A stretch of DNA of 48,634 nucleotides from a virus. The notes under the pieces were generated by a model. The model searched no databases, had not been told where the DNA came from, and saw only the letters and a program-made list of their open reading frames with translations. Each line of letters begins with the position of its first letter. Position 1 is the first letter of the stretch. The stretch is from the IMG/VR virus record IMGVR_UViG_3300025914_000017, positions 1 through 48,634 of that record; one strand, given 5' to 3'. The translations under genes were made by a program, and so were the position numbers. Of this stretch, positions 1 through 9,438 are shown piece after piece.

Positions 1-100
1 CAGTGGGTCCAACACCACCTCCACCACCACCACCACATCCTCCTGGATCTACTGTTGGTAAAGAATCTGGATCATCATATGCATTAGGATATTTAGTCAT
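1..100 (-). CDS. Fibre or appendage protein, N-terminal fragment (runs off the window)
   Basis: Only the first 33 codons are in the window. The protein starts MTKYPNAYDDPDSLPTVDPG and then enters a Gly-rich tract. The start matches the divergent neighbour, which begins MTKYP and has D and SLP at equivalent positions. The shared N-terminus probably attaches both proteins to the same virion component, which is inference. The gene continues beyond position 1. The Gly-rich run suggests a flexible or collagen-like stalk. Confidence 0.75.
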   Translation of the reverse strand, partial: MTKYPNAYDDPDSLPTVDPGGCGGGGGGGVGPT

Positions 101-172
101 ATTTAGTACCTACACGTTATACTTTAGTATACTAAATTTTTAGTATATAATAATATTAGAGGTATAAAACTT
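101..172. promoter_or_regulatory. Divergent promoter region between the two fibre genes, with a 14-bp palindrome
   Basis: This 72-bp AT-rich gap separates two divergent genes and must hold both leaders. It contains the perfect palindrome TTTAGTATACTAAA at 123-136, followed by a second TTTAGTATA at 139-147. A weak Shine-Dalgarno (AGAGG, 158-162) lies ahead of the rightward gene. The palindrome could be an operator or two overlapping -10-like elements; no choice can be made from sequence alone. Confidence 0.45.
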
Positions 173-3100
173 ATGACTAAATATCCCGCTCAATTAGACA
201 ACTCTTCAAGTCTACCTATTATTTTAGATGATTCTCTTATTAATGGAAGCATTTATAATACATTGAGAGGGGCTGTTATTGCAATAGAACAAGAATTAGG
301 GGTTAAACCAAGTGGAGTTTATTCTACTTTAAGAAATAGAATTGAAGTTTTAGAAGCAAGTATAGGGCAATCTTCAGGAGTTCAATTAAATAAGGATTTA
401 GGTGGTACTCTTGAACTTCCGACAGTAATAGGATTACAAGGAAGACCCATAAGCGAAACAGATCCTTCAATAAATGATATTTTAACTTGGAATGGAGTTG
501 CTTGGATACCTCAAGCTGGAACTGGAGGTCCTACAGGACCAACAGGACCTGCTGGCGCAGATGGAGCAATAGGACCTACAGGTCCCACAGGTCCTGCTGG
601 AGCAAATGGAATTACAGGACCTACTGGACCTACAGGACCTATAGGTCCTACAGGACCCGCTGGTGTAAATGGAGATCCAGGACCAATTGGTGCTACAGGA
701 CCCGCCGGACCAATTGGTCCCATTGGTCCCGTTGGTCCAGGAGGACCAGGTGTTGATGAAAGATCTCCAAGAACTAGTGTTAGAGTTAAAGCAACAACTA
801 ATTTAAATATAGCTGGTTTGGTTAGTAGAACGCAAGATGGTGTTACTTGTACTGAAAATCAAACTATTTTATTAGGATCACAAACAAATCAAAGTGAAAA
901 TGGTATTTATATATTTGGAACAGCTTCTGCTGGCAATGCTCCTCTTATAAGAATTGATAGTCCATTTTCTAGTTGTTATGCTACTGGTTCTGGTTTTAGA
1001 ATTATGGTAAGAGAAGGTACCGTTAATGCAAATACTCAATGGACAATAAATAGTAGTAAACTCGTATCTAGTGCAACTCCAGTTGGATTATCAGCTACTG
1101 ACGTAGATATTGAAGATTTTTATATTACAACTGATGGAAATGATTATTCGCCTGCCTGGCATAGAATGCAAGGAGCAATGCGTTGTAATAATGCTATAGG
1201 TACATGTTTTATAAGAAGAAAATCTTCTTATAGATTTGCGACACCATTATTATTAACACAAGCTATTGCCATAAAGAGTAATGGTGGTACATTAAAGAAC
1301 GGACCTCAATTAAATTTTGCTAAATCTGGTATTTGGGTAATTGGTGGAAATAGAGAAAGTGATGGCGGATTAACTAATGCTGGCGGCACTGTAATGGATG
1401 AATTGCTTTTGCTTGGTCCAGGCTATAATACAGCAAATTTTTGGTGTGGTATTAATGCCACTTGTCAAATTTTTGCAAACAATGTATCAGTGCAAAGTTT
1501 TCCTGGACGAGGGGTTAATTTATATGGATCAACAAGTCATGATTATGACAGTATAAATACAACTACATCAGCTAATTTTACTGTTCCAAGTGCTGGAACT
1601 ACAGTATCCATTTCTTTTACAAATGGTGCTTCCATAAATACTGGAACAACTTTAAAAATTGCTGGTGCTGGATATTATTATGTTGAAGCCGTTTTAGGTG
1701 GCGGAACATTTACGTGTCAAAATATTGGATTTGCTAGCGATACAGCATATGCAGTTGCTAATGCTGTAGCTGGAACCGTAATATCATCAGGGGCAGTTAC
1801 ACGTGGCGTATTCGGAAATGTTGATATCTCAAGTATAACTGGTGGAGCTATGTTACAAAATGGATTATCTGGATTATACATATCTGGTGATAATTCTAAT
1901 GCCAGCTATTTTCTTGGTGTAAATATTACAGATAATGGGAAAAGACAGATAAAAGATGATAATCATGGTGCAGTTGATGCATCATTTTTAGGTAACACCT
2001 GGATTATGATGCAAGCAGCCTCAAATACTGATCATGTTCCTTTAGGAATTCAAACTGCAGCTAATTTTAATTTGCCAGCAGAATCATATGGTACTACTGA
2101 TTATGATAACACAAACTCACTTGGGGCGGCGGGATTACCAACTGTTACCTTAACTTTAACTAGTGTTGCTGGAATATCAGTTGGTGATAGAATAGCTATT
2201 GCTGCTGCAGGAACCATAGCAGTAGTTGCTACCCCGAGCACAAACGTACATCTTGCATCTAATCAAATTAAAGCTAATTTTTTGAGACATACATTGGCAG
2301 ATGGTTATTTAATCACTAGCGGTAAAGATTTATTATGGCCAGCATATGCTTACTTATGTGAAGGATCTGGAGCTGACTCTGCTTATGTGGGATGTTATTC
2401 AGAATCTTCCGATGTTAGTAAAATTGATTTACCTTCTCAAGTTTTAAGCGGAAGAGTCGGAAATATAGGAACTGCTGGTCGAATAACTTCTACTACTGCA
2501 GCTACTGAACCTAATACTATGTTTTGGAGAACTAGGGGCAAACAACAACCATATTTTGGAACTGGTTTATTAGGATCTAATCAAGTCTTTTCATTTGGTT
2601 GTGATGCTGGAAGTGATGGAGGTAATGGATATACATTTGAGTGGGATGAAACAAATAAGTTTTATAACTTTTTATATGCTGGCAAAATAGCATCTTATTT
2701 TACAGGCAATAGTTTTGCTCCTAGTGGAAAAGCTTATGGAGCTGGTTTTACTAGTTTTCCTAGAGGTCACCTATTCGGATCACATCGCTTTCATTCTTCA
2801 ACTGTTGCTAACGTACCAACAGTAAGTTCAGCATCTGATAATTGGGAAGTTGGAGATGTTATTATTAATAGAGATGCTACAGGACCATGGATGTATCGTT
2901 GTACATCTAAAGTTTCTAATAATTTAACATTTGCTTCTGATAGAATATCTTTAAAAAATCAAACTTGTAATTTAGGATCTTCTGTTGCAGCATCTACAGC
3001 TGGAACCACAGTTACTAAAACTTTAACTGGAGCGGAAGTTGGAGATAATGTTATTTGGAATTTAAGAGGAGCCCCTATAGCTGGAGTAACTTTTTATGTT

Positions 3101-3205
3101 CGTATTTCAACTACAGATACTGTAGAAATTATTGCATGGAATGGAACAAGCTCACCTCAGGACTTATCAGCCACCATTTTTGATTTTACTGTTATAAAAA
3201 CATAA
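173..3205 (+). CDS. Collagen-like tail fibre / receptor-binding protein
   Basis: This 1010-residue protein has three parts. Residues 1-117 form an N-terminal domain (MTKYP start) shared with the divergent gene and likely anchor it to the particle. Residues about 118-194 are roughly 25 Gly-X-Y triplets, mostly GPT, GPA and GPI, a collagen-like triple-helix stalk. The remaining 800 residues are rich in Gly, Ser, Thr and Asn and look like beta-helix or receptor-binding repeats. Collagen-like stalks are well known in phage fibres. No chaperone or self-cleaving tail domain is evident. Host specificity is inferred to lie in the C-terminal part. Small ORFs on both strands over the triplet repeats are shadows. 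Confidence 0.85.
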   Translation: MTKYPAQLDNSSSLPIILDDSLINGSIYNTLRGAVIAIEQELGVKPSGVYSTLRNRIEVLEASIGQSSGVQLNKDLGGTLELPTVIGLQGRPISETDPSINDILTWNGVAWIPQAGTGGPTGPTGPAGADGAIGPTGPTGPAGANGITGPTGPTGPIGPTGPAGVNGDPGPIGATGPAGPIGPIGPVGPGGPGVDERSPRTSVRVKATTNLNIAGLVSRTQDGVTCTENQTILLGSQTNQSENGIYIFGTASAGNAPLIRIDSPFSSCYATGSGFRIMVREGTVNANTQWTINSSKLVSSATPVGLSATDVDIEDFYITTDGNDYSPAWHRMQGAMRCNNAIGTCFIRRKSSYRFATPLLLTQAIAIKSNGGTLKNGPQLNFAKSGIWVIGGNRESDGGLTNAGGTVMDELLLLGPGYNTANFWCGINATCQIFANNVSVQSFPGRGVNLYGSTSHDYDSINTTTSANFTVPSAGTTVSISFTNGASINTGTTLKIAGAGYYYVEAVLGGGTFTCQNIGFASDTAYAVANAVAGTVISSGAVTRGVFGNVDISSITGGAMLQNGLSGLYISGDNSNASYFLGVNITDNGKRQIKDDNHGAVDASFLGNTWIMMQAASNTDHVPLGIQTAANFNLPAESYGTTDYDNTNSLGAAGLPTVTLTLTSVAGISVGDRIAIAAAGTIAVVATPSTNVHLASNQIKANFLRHTLADGYLITSGKDLLWPAYAYLCEGSGADSAYVGCYSESSDVSKIDLPSQVLSGRVGNIGTAGRITSTTAATEPNTMFWRTRGKQQPYFGTGLLGSNQVFSFGCDAGSDGGNGYTFEWDETNKFYNFLYAGKIASYFTGNSFAPSGKAYGAGFTSFPRGHLFGSHRFHSSTVANVPTVSSASDNWEVGDVIINRDATGPWMYRCTSKVSNNLTFASDRISLKNQTCNLGSSVAASTAGTTVTKTLTGAEVGDNVIWNLRGAPIAGVTFYVRISTTDTVEIIAWNGTSSPQDLSATIFDFTVIKT

Positions 3206-3265
3206 TACATTAAATTTGTAATAATATCATTGCAAGTCATGTTAAATCTATTAAAACTAATTTTA

Positions 3266-3296
3266 TTGATTTAAGTTTGATTTTAATTGATATAAT
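3266..3296 (+). promoter_or_regulatory. Possible sigma70-like promoter for the FAD gene
   Basis: A perfect TATAAT (3291-3296) lies 30 bp before the start at 3327. A TTGATT (3266-3271) sits upstream with a long 19-bp spacer. In DNA this AT-rich such matches arise often by chance, so this is a candidate only. Confidence 0.3.
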
Positions 3297-3326
3297 ATTC
3301 GATGCTAACTAAATATTAGGAAAAGC

Positions 3327-4538
3327 ATGAATAATTTTGATGTTGGAATCATAGGTGCCGGAGTAGCAGGAGCATTTGCGGCTTTAAAAATTTCTAAAGA
3401 TTATAAAGATGTAAAAACTATTTTATTTGATTTAGGTCGCCCCCCAATGAAACGTCGACGCCAGCTTGAAGGTTGGTTAGGTTGTCTTCCAAATAGTGAT
3501 GGAAAATTTTATCAAACAGATGTAGATAAAGTTGCCACCTTAGTTGGAAATAAAAAAATTAAATCTGCCAAAACCTTTGTTAACAAAGCACTATTGGATG
3601 TAAATGACTTTAACCTTTATAAAGATAAAGGTCCAACACAATCAGCTATTAAAAAAATTAATAAAAATGGCTTTAATGTTATTTTAAATGATTATATTCA
3701 ATTATATCCAAAAGATATTCATTTGTTATCTAAATTAATGGCTGAATTTATTGAAAGTAATTCTAATATATCATTTAGTTTTGATAATGAAGTTAGAAGA
3801 ATACATAAACAAAAAAATATGTTCGTTATTACTACAGATGAGCAAGAATATCGCTGTAAAAAGATTATTTTTGCTGTAGGTAGAAGTGGATGGCGCTGGG
3901 CGCATGATGTTTATTCTAATTTTGGAATTATTGATGATAACAATACCGCTCGATTTGGAGTAAGAGTAGAGGTCAATGCGGCTAATTTAAAAGATTTTAA
4001 TAAATCTAATTGTACTATATTAAAAGATGATGATTTAGAAATTGGACCATTATCTTGGAATGGTACAATTATTCCGGAAGATCATGTAGACTTAGCAATA
4101 TCTGCATTTAGATCAAATGAAAATAGATGGAAAAGTGATAAAGTAAGTTTTCAATTAATTAAAAATATTAATTTTCCCAATGAAGGATTTCAGCAAACAG
4201 ATCGAATTGGAAAATTAACATTTGTTTTATCAAATGATAGAATTATTAAAGAAAAAGTTTCTACTATTTTATCAGATAAAAGTAAAATATCTATTATTCC
4301 TGAATATGATTGGTTAAAAGATAGTTTTAATCAATTAGAAACAATTATGCCAGATATTTCAAACAAATCATACTTTCATGTTCCTACTATTGTGCCAATG
4401 GCGCCTAAAATATTATTAGGTCAAAATTTAGAAAGTGAAATAGAAGGAATGTTTGTTGCAGGTGAGAGTGCAGGAATAACAGGAATATTATCTGCCGCTT
4501 TAATGGGAGTTATAGCAGGAGAATCTGCTTGTAAATAA
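3327..4538 (+). CDS. FAD-dependent dehydrogenase-like protein
   Basis: This 403-residue protein has an N-terminal Rossmann motif GAGVAG (residues 10-15) for the ADP part of FAD. Its C-terminal block, FVAGESAGITGILSAALMG, is the typical second FAD-binding segment of the uncharacterised NAD(FAD)-utilising dehydrogenases (COG2509-like). Residues near 50-60 (GWLGCLPNSDGKF) match that family's substrate-side loop. The start has an AGGA Shine-Dalgarno. The substrate is unknown. It is unusual in a phage and sits between fibre genes and a cluster with glycosyltransferase-like and HAD genes, so a role in modifying a surface or nucleotide-linked compound is possible but unproven. Confidence 0.75.
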   Translation: MNNFDVGIIGAGVAGAFAALKISKDYKDVKTILFDLGRPPMKRRRQLEGWLGCLPNSDGKFYQTDVDKVATLVGNKKIKSAKTFVNKALLDVNDFNLYKDKGPTQSAIKKINKNGFNVILNDYIQLYPKDIHLLSKLMAEFIESNSNISFSFDNEVRRIHKQKNMFVITTDEQEYRCKKIIFAVGRSGWRWAHDVYSNFGIIDDNNTARFGVRVEVNAANLKDFNKSNCTILKDDDLEIGPLSWNGTIIPEDHVDLAISAFRSNENRWKSDKVSFQLIKNINFPNEGFQQTDRIGKLTFVLSNDRIIKEKVSTILSDKSKISIIPEYDWLKDSFNQLETIMPDISNKSYFHVPTIVPMAPKILLGQNLESEIEGMFVAGESAGITGILSAALMGVIAGESACK

Positions 4539-4548
4539 TGAGGATAAC

Positions 4549-4896
4549 ATGTCAGACAAAGGTAGTGATTCTAATCAAACAATATCTGAGGAATTTAAGG
4601 ATCAATCATCTAAACATACGTTAAATAAATTTGAATATGATTTATATCATGAAGAAGATGATGTTGCTTTCAAAGTAATTAGAGTTAAACATATAGGTCT
4701 TCCTAATAAAGGTGATAAATGGAAGATTATGGAAGATAATAAAAGTATTTTTATAATTGAAGGAAACAAATTAACAAAAAAAGAAAAAGATTTTTTAAAA
4801 ACAGTTGATGGCATGAACTTTCTTATTTCACAATATAAGACTGGATTAAAATCTCTCAATTATTTAAAAAATGAAATGAAGAAAATTTTAAAATAA
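4549..4896 (+). CDS. Hypothetical charged protein, 115 aa
   Basis: I do not recognise this protein. It starts ten bases after the FAD gene with an in-place Shine-Dalgarno (GAGGATAAC before ATG), so the two are probably co-transcribed. The N-terminal 30 residues are polar and likely disordered. The middle has beta-strand character (FKVIRVKHIG) and the last 35 residues are a Lys-rich helix. There are no cysteines and no membrane segment, so it is probably a small cytoplasmic accessory protein. Confidence 0.7.
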   Translation: MSDKGSDSNQTISEEFKDQSSKHTLNKFEYDLYHEEDDVAFKVIRVKHIGLPNKGDKWKIMEDNKSIFIIEGNKLTKKEKDFLKTVDGMNFLISQYKTGLKSLNYLKNEMKKILK

Positions 4897-4956
4897 TAAA
4901 GCTTGACATAAATATTTTCATGTTTAAACTAAAGCAGCTAAAATTTAGGAGGCATG

Positions 4957-5574
4957 ATGAATAATTACGTTATTTACGTAGCAGATACTGAAACTACTGG
5001 TCTTGATGATAGAGTTTATGATATTATTGAGTTATCTCTTTATCGATTATCTGATGAAACTCAAAAAACTTGGTTTCTTAAGCCAACAAATGTAGATCAT
5101 ATTGATGATGGCGCATTAAGAATTAATGGTCATAAAAAAGAAGATCTATTACATCAAACTAAATATGGGAGAGATACTTATTTAGATTCTAGTAAAGTTA
5201 TTGTGGATATTGAAAATTGGATGATGGAAGATGGCGTTCCACACACTAATAGAATTTTAGTTGGTCATAATGTTTCATTTGATCGTTCTTTTATGGAACA
5301 ATTATGGATTAAATGTCAATCAAAAGATTCTTTTCCATTTGGTAGAAGATTTTTAGACACTATGACCGTTGAACTATTTTTAGACTTTTGCAAAGGAGAA
5401 ATGGCAGAAGGTTATAGCTTAAATAATTTAACTAAAAAATATGGTGTAAAAAATGAAAAAGCACATAGTGCAGCAGCAGATACTAAAGCAACTAGAGAAA
5501 CTTTTGGTAAACAAGTAGATTATTTTAAAAAGATTTTAAATGTACATAATAAAAATTTAAGTTTAGATGTATAA
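4957..5574 (+). CDS. DnaQ-like 3'-5' exonuclease (DEDDh family)
   Basis: This roughly 205-residue protein carries all three Exo motifs: DTETTG near residue 10 (Exo I, metal-binding D and E), GHNVSFDRSF (Exo II) and HSAAAD (Exo III, with the DEDDh histidine). It should be a metal-dependent 3'-5' exonuclease acting on DNA or RNA ends. The AGGAGG at 4947-4952 is 4 nt from ATG 4957 but only 1 nt from ATG 4954, so I prefer 4957. A second, clearly distinct DEDDh enzyme lies at 17457-18095. Fusion to a polymerase is absent, so proofreading in trans or RNA trimming are both open. Confidence 0.85.
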   Translation: MNNYVIYVADTETTGLDDRVYDIIELSLYRLSDETQKTWFLKPTNVDHIDDGALRINGHKKEDLLHQTKYGRDTYLDSSKVIVDIENWMMEDGVPHTNRILVGHNVSFDRSFMEQLWIKCQSKDSFPFGRRFLDTMTVELFLDFCKGEMAEGYSLNNLTKKYGVKNEKAHSAAADTKATRETFGKQVDYFKKILNVHNKNLSLDV

Positions 5575-6541
5575 AATATTATATGCTGCTAATAATACGC
5601 TTAATTCTATAATTCAATTAAATAGATTTTTAAAGGCTATTGAAAATAAACCATTTACTATAAAAATAGCAGCATATAAAAACTCTATTAAATCATCTAA
5701 TGTGGATTGGACATTAAATTGTTTGCATAATTACTTTGATAAAGATAAATTAAGTTTAGATAATGAATATTTTATAAATTATTACAATAGCATTAAATCA
5801 TTTAATCCAGATTTAATTATTAGTGATTTAGAATATTTTACATCTTTTGCTGCCACCGATTTAGGAATACCACTTTGGCAGTGTAGCTCATCTTTATTGA
5901 ACTATGCTTTGCCATGGAGAGAAAAATATAGTTTAAATGTATTTTCTAATTATTCATATTTATTATATAGAAGATCTAATCAAAAATATGTAAACATAAT
6001 AAATAATTCAGATCTAAATTTAGTTTATTCTCATTTTGGTGATACAAAAGATCCTCCAAAGCTCAAACAAAATTTTGAATGGATTAGACCATATGCTTAT
6101 ATTGGTAACAAATCTGTTCCCTGTAAACATAATATTGTAGGGGCACTTTTATCTAATAATAAAAAAATATTTAAAAATTTAAATAATATTTATGATACTA
6201 TTGCCTTTACGCCCCATATAAATGAAAAATATTCAAATTTAAAATTAAAAGATATAGATGATAATGAAGAATATCAGTGTAACGTGAAAAATTGTAATTT
6301 ATTTTTGTGTGAAGGACAAACTAGTTTTTTAGCGGATGCATTTTATAATAATAAATTTGCTTTAGTTGTACCGAATTTGCATGATACTGAATGTATTGTA
6401 AATAGTATGTATTCTGAAAAAATCGGATTAAGTAAAAATATCTATAATGATATAAATCTATCTAAAATAGATTATCAAGAAATTAATTATTCTTTAAATG
6501 ATAAAGTTTATTACCTTCATGAAAGGTTAGATCAAATATGA
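5567..6541 (+). CDS. GT-B type glycosyltransferase-like protein
   Basis: This 324-residue protein begins with a Rossmann-like segment (KILYAANN). In the C-terminal half it has a donor-binding-like block, LFLCEGQTSFLADAFYNNK, followed by VVPNLHDTE, which resembles the G-x-x-S/T...EA...P...DQ motif of UDP-glycosyltransferases and MurG-like enzymes. The acceptor is unknown. The gene overlaps the exonuclease by 8 bp and the next gene by 4 bp (ATGA), so all three are translationally coupled. It could glycosylate virion proteins, phage DNA or host surface sugars. Confidence 0.6.
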   Translation: MYKILYAANNTLNSIIQLNRFLKAIENKPFTIKIAAYKNSIKSSNVDWTLNCLHNYFDKDKLSLDNEYFINYYNSIKSFNPDLIISDLEYFTSFAATDLGIPLWQCSSSLLNYALPWREKYSLNVFSNYSYLLYRRSNQKYVNIINNSDLNLVYSHFGDTKDPPKLKQNFEWIRPYAYIGNKSVPCKHNIVGALLSNNKKIFKNLNNIYDTIAFTPHINEKYSNLKLKDIDDNEEYQCNVKNCNLFLCEGQTSFLADAFYNNKFALVVPNLHDTECIVNSMYSEKIGLSKNIYNDINLSKIDYQEINYSLNDKVYYLHERLDQI

Positions 6542-7227
6542 AATATGTAGCGTTTGATATTGGTGACGTTTTATGTCATTGTTTCGAAGACAAATTTTTA
6601 AATGCAGTTTCAGAAAGCGCCAATATATCTATTGATGATGCTTTGAGATTTTTTAAAAGATTTTGGGAGCATCATGACTTAGGATTTACAACTATTGAAG
6701 ATGAACTCAAAGACAAATTGAATATCAAATCAGAAATAACTATTAAAAAACTTACTGATATTTGGATGGATACCTTAGTTCCTAATAGGGAGATGTTTCA
6801 ATTTTTAATACAAAAAATGTATACATATAAATCTATTTCTTGTAGTAAAAGAACTGATTTACAAGTAGCTTTATTATCTAATATTGGTAAGGAACATGCC
6901 GCTACTCTAAAAGAAAAGTTTGATAATCAAACGTATACTTGTAGTTTTGGGTTATTTGATGATTGTATAAAGCATTTAAGTTTTGAGGTAGGGGCTAGAA
7001 AACCATCTTTAATATATTATCAAAGTTTCTTATCTCTACATCCAGAATTTACTGGGTGTGTATATGTAGATGATAGAGAAGAAAACCTTATAACTGCTGA
7101 AAAACTAGGATTTCATCCATTTAAATTTAGCTTAAAAAATTATACAAAAGATAATTATGTTAATTTTAATGATGAAAATAAAATGAAGGCAAAATTACTT
7201 GAACTCGATAAACTTATTTCAGCTTGA
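6538..7227 (+). CDS. HAD-superfamily hydrolase
   Basis: This 229-residue protein has HAD motif I FDIGDV (nucleophile Asp in the first strand), motif II ALLSN, the motif III lysine in GARKPS, and motif IV VYVDDRE. Those positions match the YihX-like phosphatase subgroup, where the nucleophile is followed by a Gly rather than the general-acid Asp pattern DxDGT. The substrate is probably a small phosphorylated metabolite. Its ATGA overlap with the glycosyltransferase-like gene suggests a joint pathway, for example dephosphorylating a sugar phosphate, which is inference. Confidence 0.75.
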   Translation: MKYVAFDIGDVLCHCFEDKFLNAVSESANISIDDALRFFKRFWEHHDLGFTTIEDELKDKLNIKSEITIKKLTDIWMDTLVPNREMFQFLIQKMYTYKSISCSKRTDLQVALLSNIGKEHAATLKEKFDNQTYTCSFGLFDDCIKHLSFEVGARKPSLIYYQSFLSLHPEFTGCVYVDDREENLITAEKLGFHPFKFSLKNYTKDNYVNFNDENKMKAKLLELDKLISA

Positions 7228-7265
7228 TATATAATCGTTTGTACTTCACATAACTAGGAAAATAG

Positions 7266-7742
7266 ATGGAAACCACAAACAAATTTCAAGCTCACGGGAA
7301 TATAAAAGTAATTAATGGATCTATTTTAAATCCACATAATGCCGGATTAAGATTTGTATTATCTTTCAATAATCTAGCTGGCAAGCCTGAAGGAAACCCA
7401 CTCTTACCTGTTTTTGATAAAAAATGGAAAAAAGTTAGAGAAGAAAGTCGTGGCTGGTTTACCAATAAAACTGGCGCTTATAAGTTAGGCGCTATTAATA
7501 CTACAGCTGTACAGTCAGACGTTTGGGTAGTTCATTTGCTTTGTCAAGATGATGCGCTTAAAGTAGATTTAAGGGGATTAAAAAACGCCTTAAAAGCCAC
7601 AGCTAAATTAGCTAAATATGAAAAAGCTACAATTCATGTTTCTGATATTTTAATTAAAACTGTTCCAGAATTATCTCAATTATTAGAAAGTACTGTTATA
7701 TCAAATGGTATTTCTGTATCTTTTTATCAAGAGCCAGTGTAA
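7266..7742 (+). CDS. Macro-domain-like protein (tentative)
   Basis: This 158-residue protein has GSILNPHNAG near residue 18 and YKLGAINTTAV...WVVHLLCQD further on, followed by a helix and a strand. That order recalls macro domains, which bind or hydrolyse ADP-ribose derivatives. The canonical catalytic Asn-Gly loop is not obvious, so the call is weak. AGGAAAA before the start is a good Shine-Dalgarno. It sits just after the HAD gene with a 38-bp gap. An NAD or ADP-ribose processing role would fit the neighbours but is not shown. Confidence 0.45.
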   Translation: METTNKFQAHGNIKVINGSILNPHNAGLRFVLSFNNLAGKPEGNPLLPVFDKKWKKVREESRGWFTNKTGAYKLGAINTTAVQSDVWVVHLLCQDDALKVDLRGLKNALKATAKLAKYEKATIHVSDILIKTVPELSQLLESTVISNGISVSFYQEPV

Positions 7743-7759
7743 TAATCTAGTATTATTGA

Positions 7760-8143
7760 ATGGCAAGACTGAAAGCTGGAGATCGTGTAAGCTGTAAGTT
7801 GAAAGAATCTAAAATCACAAGTCCATATGCTGACTTTGATGATATTAAAACATTTGAAATTATAGGTATTGATGAACATCTAAATGGATATTATTTATAT
7901 ATTCCATCTTATATTTTTGTTAAAGACTGTTTAAAAGTTGATAATTATAATTATAAAAAATTTAATGTAGCCGCCAAATATATTGGTGATGACTATGTTT
8001 TTATCGAAGAAAAATTAGTACATCAGGTTGTTTTTATTCTCGAAGGTACCTGTTGTTTCCGTTGCAAAGAATTTTTTGATTATGTACAAAACACTGATGA
8101 AAAGTGGCTTTGTTATTCTTGCAATAAAGACCCTTATAGATAA
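7760..8143 (+). CDS. Hypothetical protein with C-terminal zinc ribbon
   Basis: This 127-residue protein has an N-terminal beta-rich domain starting RLKAGDRVSCKL, which looks like an SH3-like barrel. A C-terminal C-F-R-C...C-Y-S-C pair (about residues 97-119) looks like a four-Cys zinc knuckle. It has no recognisable family. It is placed 17 bp after the macro-like gene and 17 bp before the M23 peptidase. No Shine-Dalgarno is clear. Confidence 0.7.
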   Translation: MARLKAGDRVSCKLKESKITSPYADFDDIKTFEIIGIDEHLNGYYLYIPSYIFVKDCLKVDNYNYKKFNVAAKYIGDDYVFIEEKLVHQVVFILEGTCCFRCKEFFDYVQNTDEKWLCYSCNKDPYR

Positions 8144-8160
8144 TAATTTGTCATAATTAC

Positions 8161-8838
8161 ATGGCATACTCTAACGATATGGATTTGCAAGGTTTGTTGC
8201 ATGAAATGGTTGATCTTATTAAAGGAAATAAGAGTCAATCAGTTACATCAATAAATCCAGCTTCTCCAGTTATTGGATTTCAATCACCTATTAAAGGTAA
8301 CTATTATAATTCTGGTAATTTTTCACCAAATACAGCCACTGATGCTAGACATGCGGGCGGGCACCAAGGCATAGATTTGAGAGCTAGTGGTGGTACACCA
8401 ATTTATTCTATTGGACCAGGCATCGTTACATCTGTTGGTACCGACCCCAAAGGTGGTAATGTTATAAATATTTCTCATCCCCAGGGCATCAAATCATACT
8501 ATGCTCACTTAGGAACGGTTAAAGTTCATAAAGGAGATAGAGTTGGGATGGATACTCAAATTGCTACTATTGGAAATTCTGGAAATGCTAAAGGCACTTT
8601 TCCTCATTTACATATTCAAGTGTGGAAAGACGGTCAATTAATTGACCCTGGCACATTATTTCATGTTCCAAAGTATTCTAAAGTTGATTCAACTAAAGAA
8701 AAAGTATGGTTATCGGATCAAGCAAAAATACAAGCTGCTAATTTTGATATGAAATCTCATAAAGAACAAAAGCTTGCATATCATCAACATGGTGAACTGA
8801 TGGCTCTAGCTGATATGTTTGAAAATTTAACTAAATAA
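8161..8838 (+). CDS. M23 family peptidoglycan endopeptidase
   Basis: This 225-residue protein has a LytM/M23 domain at about residues 65-165. The zinc ligands are visible as H68-x3-D72 (HQGID) and H151 of HLH (149-151), with H116 in YAHL as the second catalytic His. It should cut peptide cross-links in Gram-negative-type peptidoglycan, either for lysis or from the virion during entry. It has no signal peptide. The final 55 residues form a charged helix. The 3' end overlaps the convergent gene by 8 bp, so the two stop codons interlock. Confidence 0.85.
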   Translation: MAYSNDMDLQGLLHEMVDLIKGNKSQSVTSINPASPVIGFQSPIKGNYYNSGNFSPNTATDARHAGGHQGIDLRASGGTPIYSIGPGIVTSVGTDPKGGNVINISHPQGIKSYYAHLGTVKVHKGDRVGMDTQIATIGNSGNAKGTFPHLHIQVWKDGQLIDPGTLFHVPKYSKVDSTKEKVWLSDQAKIQAANFDMKSHKEQKLAYHQHGELMALADMFENLTK

Positions 8839-9145
8839 AAGATAATAATTTTATTTTTCTTTTAAATTCTTCAGTATTTTTACATTCTATCTTCTTGCCT
8901 TCATACCAGTATTCATAAATACTATTTTGTCTATTAAGATAGAATTCATCAATGACAGCTGGACCATCTATTCTGTGTCTTTTGCCATTTGAATAAAATT
9001 CAACTCTACCACTATTCCAAATAACTGCAGGAGCATCATCTCTATGAATTTTACCTTTATATAAATAAATGTATTTAAAGTCTAAATCTTCTCTTGAAGT
9101 ATACCACCATTTCTTTATAATACTAAAAAGAGTATAAATTTTCAT
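8831..9145 (-). CDS. HRxDGPA-repeat small protein with C-terminal F-x tail
   Basis: This 104-residue protein contains two MORN-like units, KIHRDDAPAVI and KRHRIDGPAVI, with aromatic-rich strands between. Such units occur in many phage and bacterial proteins of unknown function. It ends KRKIKLLSFI, the tail with penultimate Phe shared by many small proteins here. The ATG at 9145 is preferred over the TTG at 9154 because it leaves a 2-bp gap after the upstream stop. It ends in TAG and overlaps the M23 gene tail to tail. Confidence 0.7.
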   Translation of the reverse strand: MKIYTLFSIIKKWWYTSREDLDFKYIYLYKGKIHRDDAPAVIWNSGRVEFYSNGKRHRIDGPAVIDEFYLNRQNSIYEYWYEGKKIECKNTEEFKRKIKLLSFI

Positions 9146-9147
9146 AG

Positions 9148-9435
9148 TTACCAAAATGCTTTTAATTTTAAAAGTTTTTCAAACTCTTCTTGAGAAGAAC
9201 AATTTAATTTATTTCCTTCAATCCACCATTCTTTTTTATAACTATAACTAACGGCAGGACCAACCAAACTATGTTTGTAAGAGTCCTTAATGCCATTCTC
9301 ATATGTTATGATTTTTGCACAAATAAAATCACCATTTGAATACTCAAACTTTTGAGTATCATCGTCATAATTAATTAGTACAAATCCATTACCATTTGGA
9401 TTAGTATAATCTCTTACATCAGAAATCTGTTTCAT
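9148..9435 (-). CDS. MORN-like small protein ending KLKAFW
   Basis: This 95-residue protein contains degenerate versions of the same unit (HSLVGPAVSY) and a WWIEGNKL strand, and ends in LLKLKAFW. The TTTTGGTAA that ends the gene is repeated at the ends of the genes at 18399 and 21901. It lies 3 bp downstream of folA and is probably in the same leftward operon. Its function is unknown. Confidence 0.7.
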   Translation of the reverse strand: MKQISDVRDYTNPNGNGFVLINYDDDTQKFEYSNGDFICAKIITYENGIKDSYKHSLVGPAVSYSYKKEWWIEGNKLNCSSQEEFEKLLKLKAFW

Positions 9436-9438
9436 TTA

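Noticed and set aside
487-756. ORFs on both strands over the collagen-like repeats
   Set aside because: They are frame shadows of the GGN-CCN-ACN repeat and have no start signals or family features.
4900-4935. TTGACA at 4903 as a promoter for the exonuclease gene
   Set aside because: No acceptable -10 element at 16-18 bp; the match is likely to be chance in AT-rich DNA.
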